9,112 nt of DNA from Candidatus Woesearchaeota archaeon (GTDB lineage: Archaea > Nanobdellota > Nanobdellia > Woesearchaeales > GW2011-AR4). Each line of letters opens with the position of its first letter. Position 1 is the first letter of the stretch. Under the pieces are notes generated by a model. The model worked only from the letters and a program-made list of their open reading frames with translations, was not told where the DNA came from and did no database searches. The stretch is from assembly GCA_030631975.1 (NCBI GenBank), contig DAOVKD010000015.1, positions 1-9,112 on the forward strand. Direction: 5' to 3'. A program made the translations under genes and the position numbers. Positions 1 to 5,600 of the stretch are shown here, piece after piece.

Positions 1-35
1 ATTTTTCAGTGTACTGCGCTGTCAATTATAAACAT

Positions 36-46
36 TTTTATAAATA
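36..46 (+). promoter_or_regulatory. TATA box of the THUMP methyltransferase gene
   Basis: The core TTTATAAA lies at 37-44 in an A/T-rich stretch. Its centre (40.5) is 26.5 bp upstream of the A of the ATG at 67. No Shine-Dalgarno-like sequence lies between the box and the ATG. With the usual archaeal TATA-to-start-site distance, transcription would begin at or next to the start codon, giving a leaderless mRNA. The spacing is seen in the sequence; the start site is inferred. Confidence 0.65.
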
Positions 47-66
47 CCAGTAAATCAAACGCTATT

Positions 67-1266
67 ATGAAAGGCTTTTTAACCACGCATAAGGGAATGG
101 AAGATATTGCCTCTTTGGAGGTAAAGGAGCTAATAGGCGAAAGTTCAGCAACAAGCGAATCATGCATTGTTTTTGGCATAAAAAATTACGAAGACCTGTT
201 CAAATTATGCTACAGATCACAAACTGTTGCAGGAATTTATCATCTTCTTTGTGAATTTAATTATAACAATATTTTCAATGCACTAGGAAATTACAAAGGA
301 ATTTCCGGTGCCCAGAAAAATTCTTCGAATTTTTTTTGGGATTTCAAAAAAAATATTGGCAAAATTGACTTTAGGGAATGGCTAAGCAAAAATACCCGGT
401 TTAGGGTGAAATGCAGGAAAAACTATGACGGAGGCATACCAACTCCGGAAATAGAAAAAAAAGCCGGAGAGATTATCATAGGCTATATTCAAAAGAAGTA
501 TGGCTACAAGCAAAAAGTCAGCCTTGATAATCCGGAAATAATAATATTTGTTTATTTAACGCAAAAAAAGTGCTATACGGGCATAGACTTTGCTGGTTTT
601 GATTTAAGCAAAAGAACCTACAGCATCTTTACACATCCGGCTGCAATAAAAGGTACAATAGGATATTTTCTTGTCAGACTATCAAACTACAATAAAAACG
701 AAGTGCTGCTTGACCCATTTTCAGGCTCAGGAACAATACCAATAGAATCTGCTTTATTCACATCAAACTTTCCCGTTAACTTTTTCAACAAAGAAAAATT
801 TATTTTTTTAAAATTTGGCAAATTCAAAAATTTTGATTTTAACAAACTATTTAAAAAATTAGATAAGGAAATATCTGATTCTAAATCAAAAATATATAAT
901 ATTGATTCTTCAATGAAATACCTCAATTATGCAAAGAAGAACAGTAAAATAGCGGGCATTGATAAAAAAATAGGCTTCAGAAGAATGGACATTGAATGGC
1001 TGGACACAAAGTTTGAGAAAGGCGAAGCGGACAAAATAGCCACAAAGATGCCCACCATCCAAACTAAGGAGATTGATAAGTTATACAGCGAGTTCTTCTA
1101 CCAGGCTGAATTTATCCTGAACAAAAAAGGAAAGATTGTCTTGATCGGGAACAAAGAACTAGTGGAAAAATATTCAGTTAAATATAAATTCAAAATTTCT
1201 AATGAAAGAAAGGTTTTTAGCGGAAAAAAGGAATATGAAATTTTTGTATTAAGCAGACAAAGATAG
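67..1266 (+). CDS. THUMP-domain class I SAM-dependent RNA methyltransferase (Trm14/TrmN-like), motif IV degenerate
   Basis: The 399-residue length is normal for archaeal THUMP methyltransferases such as Trm14, which make N2-methylguanosine in tRNA. An N-terminal and THUMP region covers about residues 1-185. It includes FRVKCRK near residue 112 and the GIDFAGFDLSKRTY block that usually closes a THUMP domain. A Rossmann methyltransferase domain follows, with SAM-binding motif I LLDPFSGSGTIPIES at residues 214-228 and the ribose-contact region YNIDSSMKYLNYAKKN downstream. The odd point is motif IV. Family members normally have N-[PL]-P-[YF]-G after a hydrophobic strand, but here the equivalent position reads ATKMPTIQ (residues 325-332). 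The substrate-base-binding Asn and aromatic residue are therefore missing. The protein may be an RNA-binding pseudo-enzyme or use a variant active site. The start is supported by the TATA box 26.5 bp upstream. The family assignment is firm; the exact target nucleotide is unknown. Confidence 0.88.
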   Translation: MKGFLTTHKGMEDIASLEVKELIGESSATSESCIVFGIKNYEDLFKLCYRSQTVAGIYHLLCEFNYNNIFNALGNYKGISGAQKNSSNFFWDFKKNIGKIDFREWLSKNTRFRVKCRKNYDGGIPTPEIEKKAGEIIIGYIQKKYGYKQKVSLDNPEIIIFVYLTQKKCYTGIDFAGFDLSKRTYSIFTHPAAIKGTIGYFLVRLSNYNKNEVLLDPFSGSGTIPIESALFTSNFPVNFFNKEKFIFLKFGKFKNFDFNKLFKKLDKEISDSKSKIYNIDSSMKYLNYAKKNSKIAGIDKKIGFRRMDIEWLDTKFEKGEADKIATKMPTIQTKEIDKLYSEFFYQAEFILNKKGKIVLIGNKELVEKYSVKYKFKISNERKVFSGKKEYEIFVLSRQR

Positions 1267-1267
1267 G

Positions 1268-1430
1268 GGTTGTTGCGAAATGAAGGTTGCCATCAATTTT
1301 GCAAATCCATTCAAATTTGACATCAAGTCGACAAGGGGGATGTCCCTTACGGGGAATGTCGACCTCGACAAAAAACATAAAGGATTTGCTCGATGGCAAC
1401 CCGAGTGGAAACGAGAGTTTCGCAACAACC
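1268..1430 (+). repeat. Nested inverted-repeat (fold-back) element; candidate structured RNA or MITE-like relic
   Basis: Four perfect inverted repeats are nested in one 163-nt block. A 13-bp closing stem pairs GGTTGTTGCGAAA (1268-1280) with 1418-1430. A 10-bp stem pairs GGTTGCCATC (1285-1294) with 1392-1401. An 8-bp stem pairs GCAAATCC (1301-1308) with 1382-1389. A 7-bp stem pairs GTCGACA (1327-1333) with 1357-1363 and has small competing hairpins inside it. The block is visibly richer in G+C than its surroundings, as structured RNAs often are in AT-rich genomes. It starts 2 nt after the methyltransferase stop and ends about 17 nt before the next TATA box. It matches no RNA family I can recognise (not tRNA, SRP RNA or RNase P RNA by eye). 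The outer ends resemble insertion-sequence terminal repeats, but no target-site duplication is visible. Strand and function are open. Confidence 0.6.
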
Positions 1431-1446
1431 AGCAAAAATAAAAAAG

Positions 1447-1456
1447 TATATAAATA
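1447..1456 (+). promoter_or_regulatory. TATA box of the small two-TM membrane protein gene
   Basis: TATATAAATA lies between the fold-back element and the ATG at 1480. The centre is about 28 bp from that ATG, so transcription would begin close to the start codon. An AGGAG at 1465-1469, 10 nt before the ATG, would serve translation only on a longer transcript read through from upstream. Confidence 0.55.
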
Positions 1457-1479
1457 ATAGATTTAGGAGTCAATGCCGG

Positions 1480-1758
1480 ATGGCAGAAGTAAGAAAGACA
1501 AGTTCTTTTGAAAAGATGCTCCTTATAGTTGGGCTGCTTGTTCTTATTATAGGCTACATGCTCATAAGCAAGACCTGTGCTGTAACCGGGAACCAGTTAA
1601 GCTGGGGTTTCCTGCAGACCACTTTTCTATGGTTATTAATGGTTGTATTTATTATCCTTCTTGCAATAGGCGAGGATATAAAAGAAGGCATTCTTATCGC
1701 ACAGCTTGAGGAGATAAGATCCCTTAAAGATGCCTTGCTCAAGGGAAAGAAAAAGTAA
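1480..1758 (+). CDS. Small two-transmembrane protein of unknown function
   Basis: I do not recognise a family for this 92-residue protein. It has a short charged N-terminus (MAEVRKTSSFEK), then two hydrophobic segments at about residues 13-31 and 46-66, and a C-terminal soluble tail of about 25 residues rich in Glu, Leu and Lys (residues 67-92) that should form an amphipathic helix. By the positive-inside rule the basic N-terminus and the C-terminal tail are probably both cytoplasmic, giving a helical hairpin. I prefer the ATG at 1480 to an in-frame start at 1393. The upstream extension would run through the 3' part of the fold-back element and through the TATA box. The ATG at 1480 also has AGGAG 10 nt upstream. 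An out-of-frame ATG at 1473 gives only a 12-codon ORF. Its 3' end overlaps a possible antisense small ORF by 20 nt. Confidence 0.75.
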   Translation: MAEVRKTSSFEKMLLIVGLLVLIIGYMLISKTCAVTGNQLSWGFLQTTFLWLLMVVFIILLAIGEDIKEGILIAQLEEIRSLKDALLKGKKK

Positions 1759-1915
1759 CAGCCCTAAAAAAAGATGGAAGTTTAGTGGAAAATAATGATT
1801 TTTCTTGGATAGTAAGTCGTTGACCTGCTTTAAGCCTTTCTAATGCTCTACTTTCTTTAAGCTCCATTACCACTTTTCGGTACCTATTCATAAAATCTGT
1901 TGGTAAACCCGTCAA
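1739..1915 (-). CDS. Possible small ORF, 58 residues, unknown function
   Basis: An open frame on the minus strand fills most of the gap between the convergent two-TM and PAC2 genes. It starts at a TTG (1915) and ends at TGA (1739-1741). The predicted protein begins MTGLPTDFMNRYRKVVMELK and continues with a charged helical stretch to about residue 40, then a more aromatic tail ending in Pro. Two observations favour it. A TATA core on the minus strand (1938-1945) is centred 26.5 bp from the TTG, as for the other genes here, and GGGAG lies 6 nt before the TTG. Against it are the non-ATG start, the 20-nt antisense overlap with the upstream plus-strand gene, and no family match. An ATG at 1891 would give a shorter 50-residue form. 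Confidence 0.4.
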   Translation of the reverse strand: MTGLPTDFMNRYRKVVMELKESRALERLKAGQRLTIQEKSLFSTKLPSFFRAVTFSFP

Positions 1916-1924
1916 TTTCTTCTC

Positions 1925-1943
1925 CCTTTTTTATTTTTTTATA
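1925..1943 (+). terminator. Oligo-T terminator tract for plus-strand transcription
   Basis: The plus strand carries a run of six T, then A, then seven T, about 170 nt past the stop of the two-TM gene. Archaeal transcription commonly stops at such oligo-T runs without a stem. On the minus strand the same tract is the A-rich, TATA-bearing region upstream of the 58-codon ORF, so the segment may serve both directions. A weak 6-bp hairpin (GTTACA/TGTAAC, 1945-1960) lies beside it, just after the end of the PAC2 gene. Confidence 0.45.
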
Positions 1944-1945
1944 AG
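1938..1945 (-). promoter_or_regulatory. Possible TATA box for the 58-residue minus-strand ORF
   Basis: The minus strand reads CTTATAAA here, followed by an A-rich run. The centre is 26.5 bp from the TTG at 1915, the spacing seen for the clearer promoters in this window. The A/T-richness of the tract raises the chance of a coincidental match. Confidence 0.4.
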
Positions 1946-1974
1946 TTACACTCCTGTAACCAGAATTTAAAAAC

Positions 1975-2685
1975 CTATCCCACATAACTCAACTTCTTCT
2001 TCTCGCTTAGCTGCTGGGCTTTCTGGCCCTCAGTTAATAAATTCTTTAGTTTGCTCTCAAATTTCTCTGCCTGCACAAGTAAAGGCTTGTAATCAATATT
2101 TAATCCTAAATACTTGTCAAGGACCTCAATAACCTTGGCTGCTGCCTTGCTGTCAGGAAGACTTGTATGAGTCTCAGCAAAAACACAGCTGACAGGAATT
2201 TTCTCTGCTCTCAATAGAATAGCTCCCGTAACACCAATGATAATGCCTTCATTCAAAGGCTCAACCTTAATTTTCTTGAAATTGTCTCTGTTCTTCTTGT
2301 TATTGGAGTAAAAGAATACTCTTGATGTTGTTGTTTCATCCCTGCTTCCAACACCTTCAAGGGAAATAATTTCTTTTATACTTAACTTCCTGCTTAATTC
2401 TATGACTATCTCTGAAAGTTTCCACTCCATGCCAGAAGAAGCAGTAATCGCATGCAGAAGCACAAGGTTGTATTTTTTGTTGTAAAAAACTCCCAATGGC
2501 TCTATAACTTTGCCTCCGTGGATTGCAACAGTGGCAGGCATTTCATCAAAAATAATTTTTCCAATCTGCTCAAATTTCAAATGCTCTAACAAAAACTCGC
2601 TTGCAATAGTCCCAACTAAACCAAAGCCCGGAAAGCCCTCTATCAACCTGCAGTTTTTTGGTTTTTTTGAAAGTTTTATTTGCAT
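1975..2685 (-). CDS. PAC2 family protein (proteasome assembly chaperone family, archaeal)
   Basis: This protein has the hallmarks of the archaeal PAC2 family, relatives of eukaryotic proteasome assembly chaperone 2. They are the N-terminal LIEGFPGFGLVGTIASEFL (residues 14-32), then LLHAITASSGMEW, then SLEGVGSRDE. The C-terminal half carries GVTGAILLRAEKIPVSC, the acidic AETHTSLPDSKAAAKVIEVL, and a long charged helix. Archaeal members are soluble cytoplasmic proteins whose role in proteasome assembly is inferred from homology. I chose the ATG at 2685 (236 residues), which lies 10 nt after the upstream stop. A TTG at 2709 would add eight residues and overlap the upstream gene by 14 nt. The family's conserved block begins very soon after the ATG, as is usual. 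No promoter is visible just upstream, so it is probably cotranscribed with the preceding gene. Confidence 0.88.
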   Translation of the reverse strand: MQIKLSKKPKNCRLIEGFPGFGLVGTIASEFLLEHLKFEQIGKIIFDEMPATVAIHGGKVIEPLGVFYNKKYNLVLLHAITASSGMEWKLSEIVIELSRKLSIKEIISLEGVGSRDETTTSRVFFYSNNKKNRDNFKKIKVEPLNEGIIIGVTGAILLRAEKIPVSCVFAETHTSLPDSKAAAKVIEVLDKYLGLNIDYKPLLVQAEKFESKLKNLLTEGQKAQQLSEKKKLSYVG

Positions 2686-2695
2686 TTTACGAAAC

Positions 2696-3214
2696 TTAGG
2701 CTCTGCCAAACCCTAATCTATGAGCTAACCTGCGCCTTAAAGGCGCTTTTGGTATTTTCTTCGCTTGTTGCTCTCTTTTTACAATCTGAGCTAGTTGAGT
2801 TTGTGTATTTGTTATAATTGGATAAATTTGCTTTCTCATGCCAGCAGCAAGATTTCCTATGCCATGCGACATTTGCTTTTTATTTCCTGCATTGTCCTGT
2901 AAATCTTTAAAAATTTGATCTAACATACGCAATTTTGACATATTTTCATTTCCTTTTTTTGGATTTGAAAGAGCCTCATTTGCTATAGCGGTGGCAATGG
3001 TTCTGGAACGGTTTACAATTTTAACCGTCATTTGTTCCATTAAACCCTCTAAATAATGGAACAAATTTAGAACTTCCTCCTGCGGCTTTACTTTTTCTGT
3101 ATCGCCTTTTTTAAAATAACTTGTTCTGACCTTAGCCAGTTCTCTTACAGCGCGCCAGAAATCAGCATCTAATTGACTCAGTGATTCCGGTGTCTGGAGC
3201 GGCATACTTTTCAT
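2696..3214 (-). CDS. Helical protein of unknown function, operon partner of PAC2
   Basis: I do not recognise a family for these 172 residues. The composition is that of a soluble, almost entirely alpha-helical protein without a signal peptide or membrane segment. A helix near residues 12-30 (LSQLDADFWRAVRELAKV) is followed by heptad-like helices from about residue 44 to 150. The C-terminus is strongly basic, with KAPLRRRLAHRLGFGRA at residues 156-172, which could bind nucleic acid or an acidic partner. The ATG at 3214 is favoured over one at 3205 because a palindromic TATA box (TTTATATAAA) is centred 26.5 bp upstream and no ribosome-binding site is present. Its stop lies 10 nt before the preferred PAC2 start, so the two genes form a tight operon. 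A link to the PAC2 function is inferred from this arrangement only. Confidence 0.75.
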   Translation of the reverse strand: MKSMPLQTPESLSQLDADFWRAVRELAKVRTSYFKKGDTEKVKPQEEVLNLFHYLEGLMEQMTVKIVNRSRTIATAIANEALSNPKKGNENMSKLRMLDQIFKDLQDNAGNKKQMSHGIGNLAAGMRKQIYPIITNTQTQLAQIVKREQQAKKIPKAPLRRRLAHRLGFGRA

Positions 3215-3234
3215 TCAAAAAACTTGGAATAATG

Positions 3235-3246
3235 ATTTATATAAAT
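3235..3246 (-). promoter_or_regulatory. TATA box for the helical-protein/PAC2 operon
   Basis: ATTTATATAAAT is a perfect palindrome. Its centre (3240.5) is 26.5 bp from the A of the ATG at 3214, with no Shine-Dalgarno sequence between. This points to a leaderless transcript. It lies downstream of the Elp3 terminator, consistent with independent transcription of the two units. Confidence 0.7.
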
Positions 3247-3292
3247 CTTTTGTTTTTGCGTATAAGGTAAGCTGATCTTTCTTAAAGTTTAG

Positions 3293-3326
3293 AAAAAACT
3301 GAAAATCAGATAAGGCTGCTGATTTT
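3293..3326 (-). terminator. Stem-loop plus oligo-T terminator after Elp3
   Basis: An 8-bp perfect stem (AAAATCAG at 3302-3309 with CTGATTTT at 3319-3326, 9-nt loop) lies about 27 nt past the Elp3 stop. On the minus strand it is followed within a few bases by six T (3293-3298). Hairpin plus T-run makes a convincing transcription end, and the next gene has its own TATA box downstream. Confidence 0.6.
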
Positions 3327-3352
3327 TATGAATATAGCATGCATATAAATTA

Positions 3353-5479
3353 TCAATTTATTATTTTTGACATATAATGGCCGTCATGCTTATATCCAAG
3401 TTTGGCAAAGTACTGTCTTGCTCCAATTCCCGAAATTACAACAACTTTATTTTTCTTGTTTTTTAAGGCAATTTCCTCTGCTTTTTTTAATAATTTTTTA
3501 CCAATACCTCTATGTTGAAAACTATCATCTGATTTTTTTCCAATTTGTACTGCTGGGGAATACATATGAAGTTCTCTGACTAATGCAGAATCTTTTGTGA
3601 TTTCTTTTCTCAGGAATTGCGAAGGAAATCTTAACCTGCAAAAACCAAATAAAACATCATTTTTTTTATCCTCTGCAGCAATGAAAAACTCTTTTCCCTT
3701 AGATGCTTTGTACTCTGTTGTTTTTATTTTGATATTTTTCAGATTTGTTTTTTTTGTATTAAGCCCTACTTCCCTGCATCTTATGCATCTGCATTTAATA
3801 TTTCTTTGTTTGCACAATTTATCAACATATTGGCGTAAATTAGTTCTGTCAACTCCTGAAGATGTGATATAAGTCGGTATGTCTCTTTGTACGCGCATTA
3901 TACGGCAATATTCTGGAACATATTTTTTAAAGGTGGTTATCAAAGAAGCAGCTTTTTTTGTTGTTAATGGTGTAAATTTTCCGGCTTTCCAATCTTCATA
4001 GAGCTTAGTCCCGGGCATAACCATGCAGGGGTATATTTTCAGCATGTCTGGCCTGTAATCAGGATTGGCAAAAAGCTCTTTTAAACCGATTCTATCCATT
4101 TCCTTTGTTGTATACGGCAAACCAGGCATATAATGCAGGTTTATTTTAAATCCTAAATCTTTTAGTATTTTTATTGATTCTATATTGTCTTTTACTGTAT
4201 TACCCCGATTAGTTTTTTCCAAAACTTTATCATAAATGCTTTGCACGCCTAACTCAACTCTTGTGCATCCAAGCTTTAAGATCTGGTTTCCCTGAATTAA
4301 TTTTCCATAATCGCTTTTTGTTTCTATTGTTAATCCTATACAGCGTATTTTAGCAGTTTCATTTTCTTTCTGCATTTGTTCCAAAGAAATATGCGAATTA
4401 TTTTGCACATTAACTTTTTTGGCAAGTGCTTTCATTATATTAAGATCTGCATTATGGGCGTTATCATTATTCTTCCCATTAATTTTTAATTCATTATTAT
4501 TTTTACCAATTAAATTATCACTAATTATTGTTTTTTGATTTTTATTGTTCTTTGTTAAATTATCAATTATATTATTGAAATTGTTATTGTTTTTTCCATT
4601 GAATTTTTTCCATTGTTTAATTATTTCATTTTTTGTATTATCTTTTATTTCGCTCGAAAAAGCTTTGCTTTTTCGGCGTCCCGAAAAGCTATGCTTTTCG
4701 AGGACATTGTTTTTAATCAAAAAAATATCAAAATTATTATTAAAAAACAAATAATTAACTGAATTCAAAATTTTTTTATTGCTTAAATTTAAATTTTTGA
4801 TAAAAAATAATTTTTTATGTATTCTTTTTGTTCTTTCTTTATCATTTATGTCAGCAGGCATCTCAAAAAACTTATTGAATTTCTTCATATCTGTGCTGTC
4901 TTTAGTGTAGAATAATCTTGAAAAATCATTCATTGCTTTTAATAAATATTTAACAAAATATTCCTGGTAAGCTTTTGGGTAAAAAGGAAAAGTTCCGCCT
5001 TGTAAAATTACTTCTGTCTTTTCAGGAACAGAATTCATAGCTACATAATGCTCTAGCCTATTAAAAACTCCCAGGTATGGATCATAGCTGTTTCTAATAG
5101 CTCTTCTTGTGCTTGGCTCTTTACCAGTATAGCTTTGAGGAACATTACCAAATGGACTTCCAGGACCTCCAGGACAATAAGTACAAGGACCTGTGCCTTT
5201 AATTGTATGCGGGCATGGATAAGGGTCTGTCATTAATGCAATTGGCGCAACACCAGAAATTGTCCTTACAGGCTTCATTGACAGTATTTTTTTAAACAGC
5301 TTCCTGTCTTTTTCAGATGCTAATGAAGCAATTGTAGCGTTTTTTGGTATCTTATTGTAATGATACTTACTAAGAACCTGCAGCTTAATTTTATTGAATG
5401 ACTTTGAATCGTTAATATTTTTCTTCTTTGCCTCATTTAATATTTCCTTGCAGATTTGTTTTAATTGTTTTAATTGCAT
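3353..5479 (-). CDS. elp3: Elp3: tRNA uridine-34 cm5U-type modification enzyme (radical SAM plus acetyltransferase), with large insertion
   Basis: Elp3 uses SAM and acetyl-CoA to carboxymethylate C5 of wobble uridine in tRNA. Archaeal Elp3 works without the other Elongator subunits. The N-terminal tRNA-binding region covers about residues 1-80. The radical-SAM domain carries its iron-sulfur cysteines in CPHTIKGTGPCTYCPGG (C89, C99, C102), with EVILQGGTFPFYP (156-168), IGLTIETKSDYGK (381-393) and RVELGVQSIYDKVL downstream. The linker zinc-type cysteines are in CRCIRCREVG (563-572). The C-terminal GNAT domain has RELHMYSPAVQIG, the acetyl-CoA-binding QHRGIGKKLL (655-664) and the terminal SGIGARQYFAKLGY. 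At 708 residues it is well over the usual length of roughly 520-560. The excess is an Asn/Lys-rich insertion at about 229-362, and all recognisable motifs lie outside it. The ATG is supported by a TATA box 26.5 bp upstream. The frame stays open throughout, so the gene is probably functional. Confidence 0.95.
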   Translation of the reverse strand: MQLKQLKQICKEILNEAKKKNINDSKSFNKIKLQVLSKYHYNKIPKNATIASLASEKDRKLFKKILSMKPVRTISGVAPIALMTDPYPCPHTIKGTGPCTYCPGGPGSPFGNVPQSYTGKEPSTRRAIRNSYDPYLGVFNRLEHYVAMNSVPEKTEVILQGGTFPFYPKAYQEYFVKYLLKAMNDFSRLFYTKDSTDMKKFNKFFEMPADINDKERTKRIHKKLFFIKNLNLSNKKILNSVNYLFFNNNFDIFLIKNNVLEKHSFSGRRKSKAFSSEIKDNTKNEIIKQWKKFNGKNNNNFNNIIDNLTKNNKNQKTIISDNLIGKNNNELKINGKNNDNAHNADLNIMKALAKKVNVQNNSHISLEQMQKENETAKIRCIGLTIETKSDYGKLIQGNQILKLGCTRVELGVQSIYDKVLEKTNRGNTVKDNIESIKILKDLGFKINLHYMPGLPYTTKEMDRIGLKELFANPDYRPDMLKIYPCMVMPGTKLYEDWKAGKFTPLTTKKAASLITTFKKYVPEYCRIMRVQRDIPTYITSSGVDRTNLRQYVDKLCKQRNIKCRCIRCREVGLNTKKTNLKNIKIKTTEYKASKGKEFFIAAEDKKNDVLFGFCRLRFPSQFLRKEITKDSALVRELHMYSPAVQIGKKSDDSFQHRGIGKKLLKKAEEIALKNKKNKVVVISGIGARQYFAKLGYKHDGHYMSKIIN
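4394..4795 (-). other. Low-complexity Asn/Lys-rich insertion inside the Elp3 radical-SAM domain
   Basis: This is about 134 codons (residues 229-362) between the helix ending KRIHKKLFFIKN and the conserved block beginning SLEQMQKENETAKIRC. In typical Elp3 proteins these two are joined by a short linker. The segment is extremely A/T-rich and dominated by Asn, Lys and Ile. It contains three loose repeats of a GKNN motif (residues 295, 325 and 335). Intein, transposase or other domain signatures are absent. It probably forms a disordered surface loop. The boundaries are my estimate from knowledge of the family. Confidence 0.7.
4653..4705. repeat. Tandem palindromes within the Elp3 insertion
   Basis: Two near-identical hairpins lie side by side. 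CGAAAAAGC at 4655-4663 pairs with 4667-4675 across a TTT loop (9 bp). CGAAAAGC at 4682-4689 pairs with 4693-4700 across a TAT loop (8 bp). The second extends by GTCC/GGAC (4678-4681 with 4702-4705) past a bulged A. The unit is much richer in G+C than the A/T tract around it. It is read in frame as SFSGRRKSKAFSSE (residues 264-277). This looks like a palindromic repeat that entered a coding region and was tolerated there, but other genomic copies cannot be seen from this window. Confidence 0.7.
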
Positions 5480-5501
5480 ATCTGGTGGTTAGAGAGGTTT
5501 G

Positions 5502-5509
5502 TTTATAAA
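5502..5509 (-). promoter_or_regulatory. TATA box of elp3
   Basis: On the minus strand TTTATAAA is centred at 5505.5, which is 26.5 bp from the A of the elp3 ATG at 5479. No ribosome-binding site precedes the ATG, so a leaderless transcript is expected. Confidence 0.65.
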
Positions 5510-5600
5510 GTTTGATGATTGGTTTTGTTATGAACATAGAATACTCTAAAGTTATTTTTTATTGGCTGCTACTAGGCTGCGTAAAGGTTAAAAGAATTAT

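Noticed and set aside
1268..1430. The fold-back element as SRP RNA, RNase P RNA, tRNA or a known riboswitch
   Set aside because: I could not find the conserved SRP helix-8 motif, the RNase P core motifs, a T-arm consensus or a known aptamer core.
1280..1441. A 53-codon plus-strand ORF (MKVAINFANP...) inside the fold-back element
   Set aside because: It has an ATG and an intact frame, but almost its whole length lies in the nested inverted repeats. No TATA box sits at the local 26-bp spacing and no good Shine-Dalgarno sequence precedes it. Structure explains the sequence better than coding does, though coding is not excluded.
1217..1473. Minus-strand ORFs of 72 and 74 codons across the same element
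   Set aside because: They overlap the end of the methyltransferase gene on the opposite strand and arise because the inverted repeats keep several frames open. The proteins match nothing recognisable, including transposases.
1393..1479. N-terminal extension of the two-TM protein to an ATG at 1393
   Set aside because: The extension runs through the fold-back stems and the TATA box, and its sequence does not look like part of the membrane protein. The ATG at 1480 has better signals.
2686..2709. TTG start at 2709 for the PAC2 gene
   Set aside because: It would add eight residues outside the family's conserved region and overlap the upstream gene by 14 nt, while an ATG with normal spacing is available. 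It remains possible.
3367..3872. Plus-strand ORFs opposite elp3 (and similar ones opposite the other minus-strand genes)
   Set aside because: They are antisense shadows of well-supported genes, with hydrophobic, Phe/Leu-rich translations typical of the complement of Lys-rich coding sequence.
4394..4795. An intein in Elp3
   Set aside because: The inserted segment is too short and low in complexity, and it lacks intein splice-junction residues (Cys/Ser at the start; His-Asn followed by Cys/Ser/Thr at the end) and any endonuclease motif.
5546..5582. Repeated GGCTGC next to T-rich sequence downstream of the PLD/TPR gene as a terminator hairpin
   Set aside because: The GGCTGC copies are in direct, not inverted, orientation, so they form no stem. 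I see no convincing terminator between this gene and the elp3 promoter.
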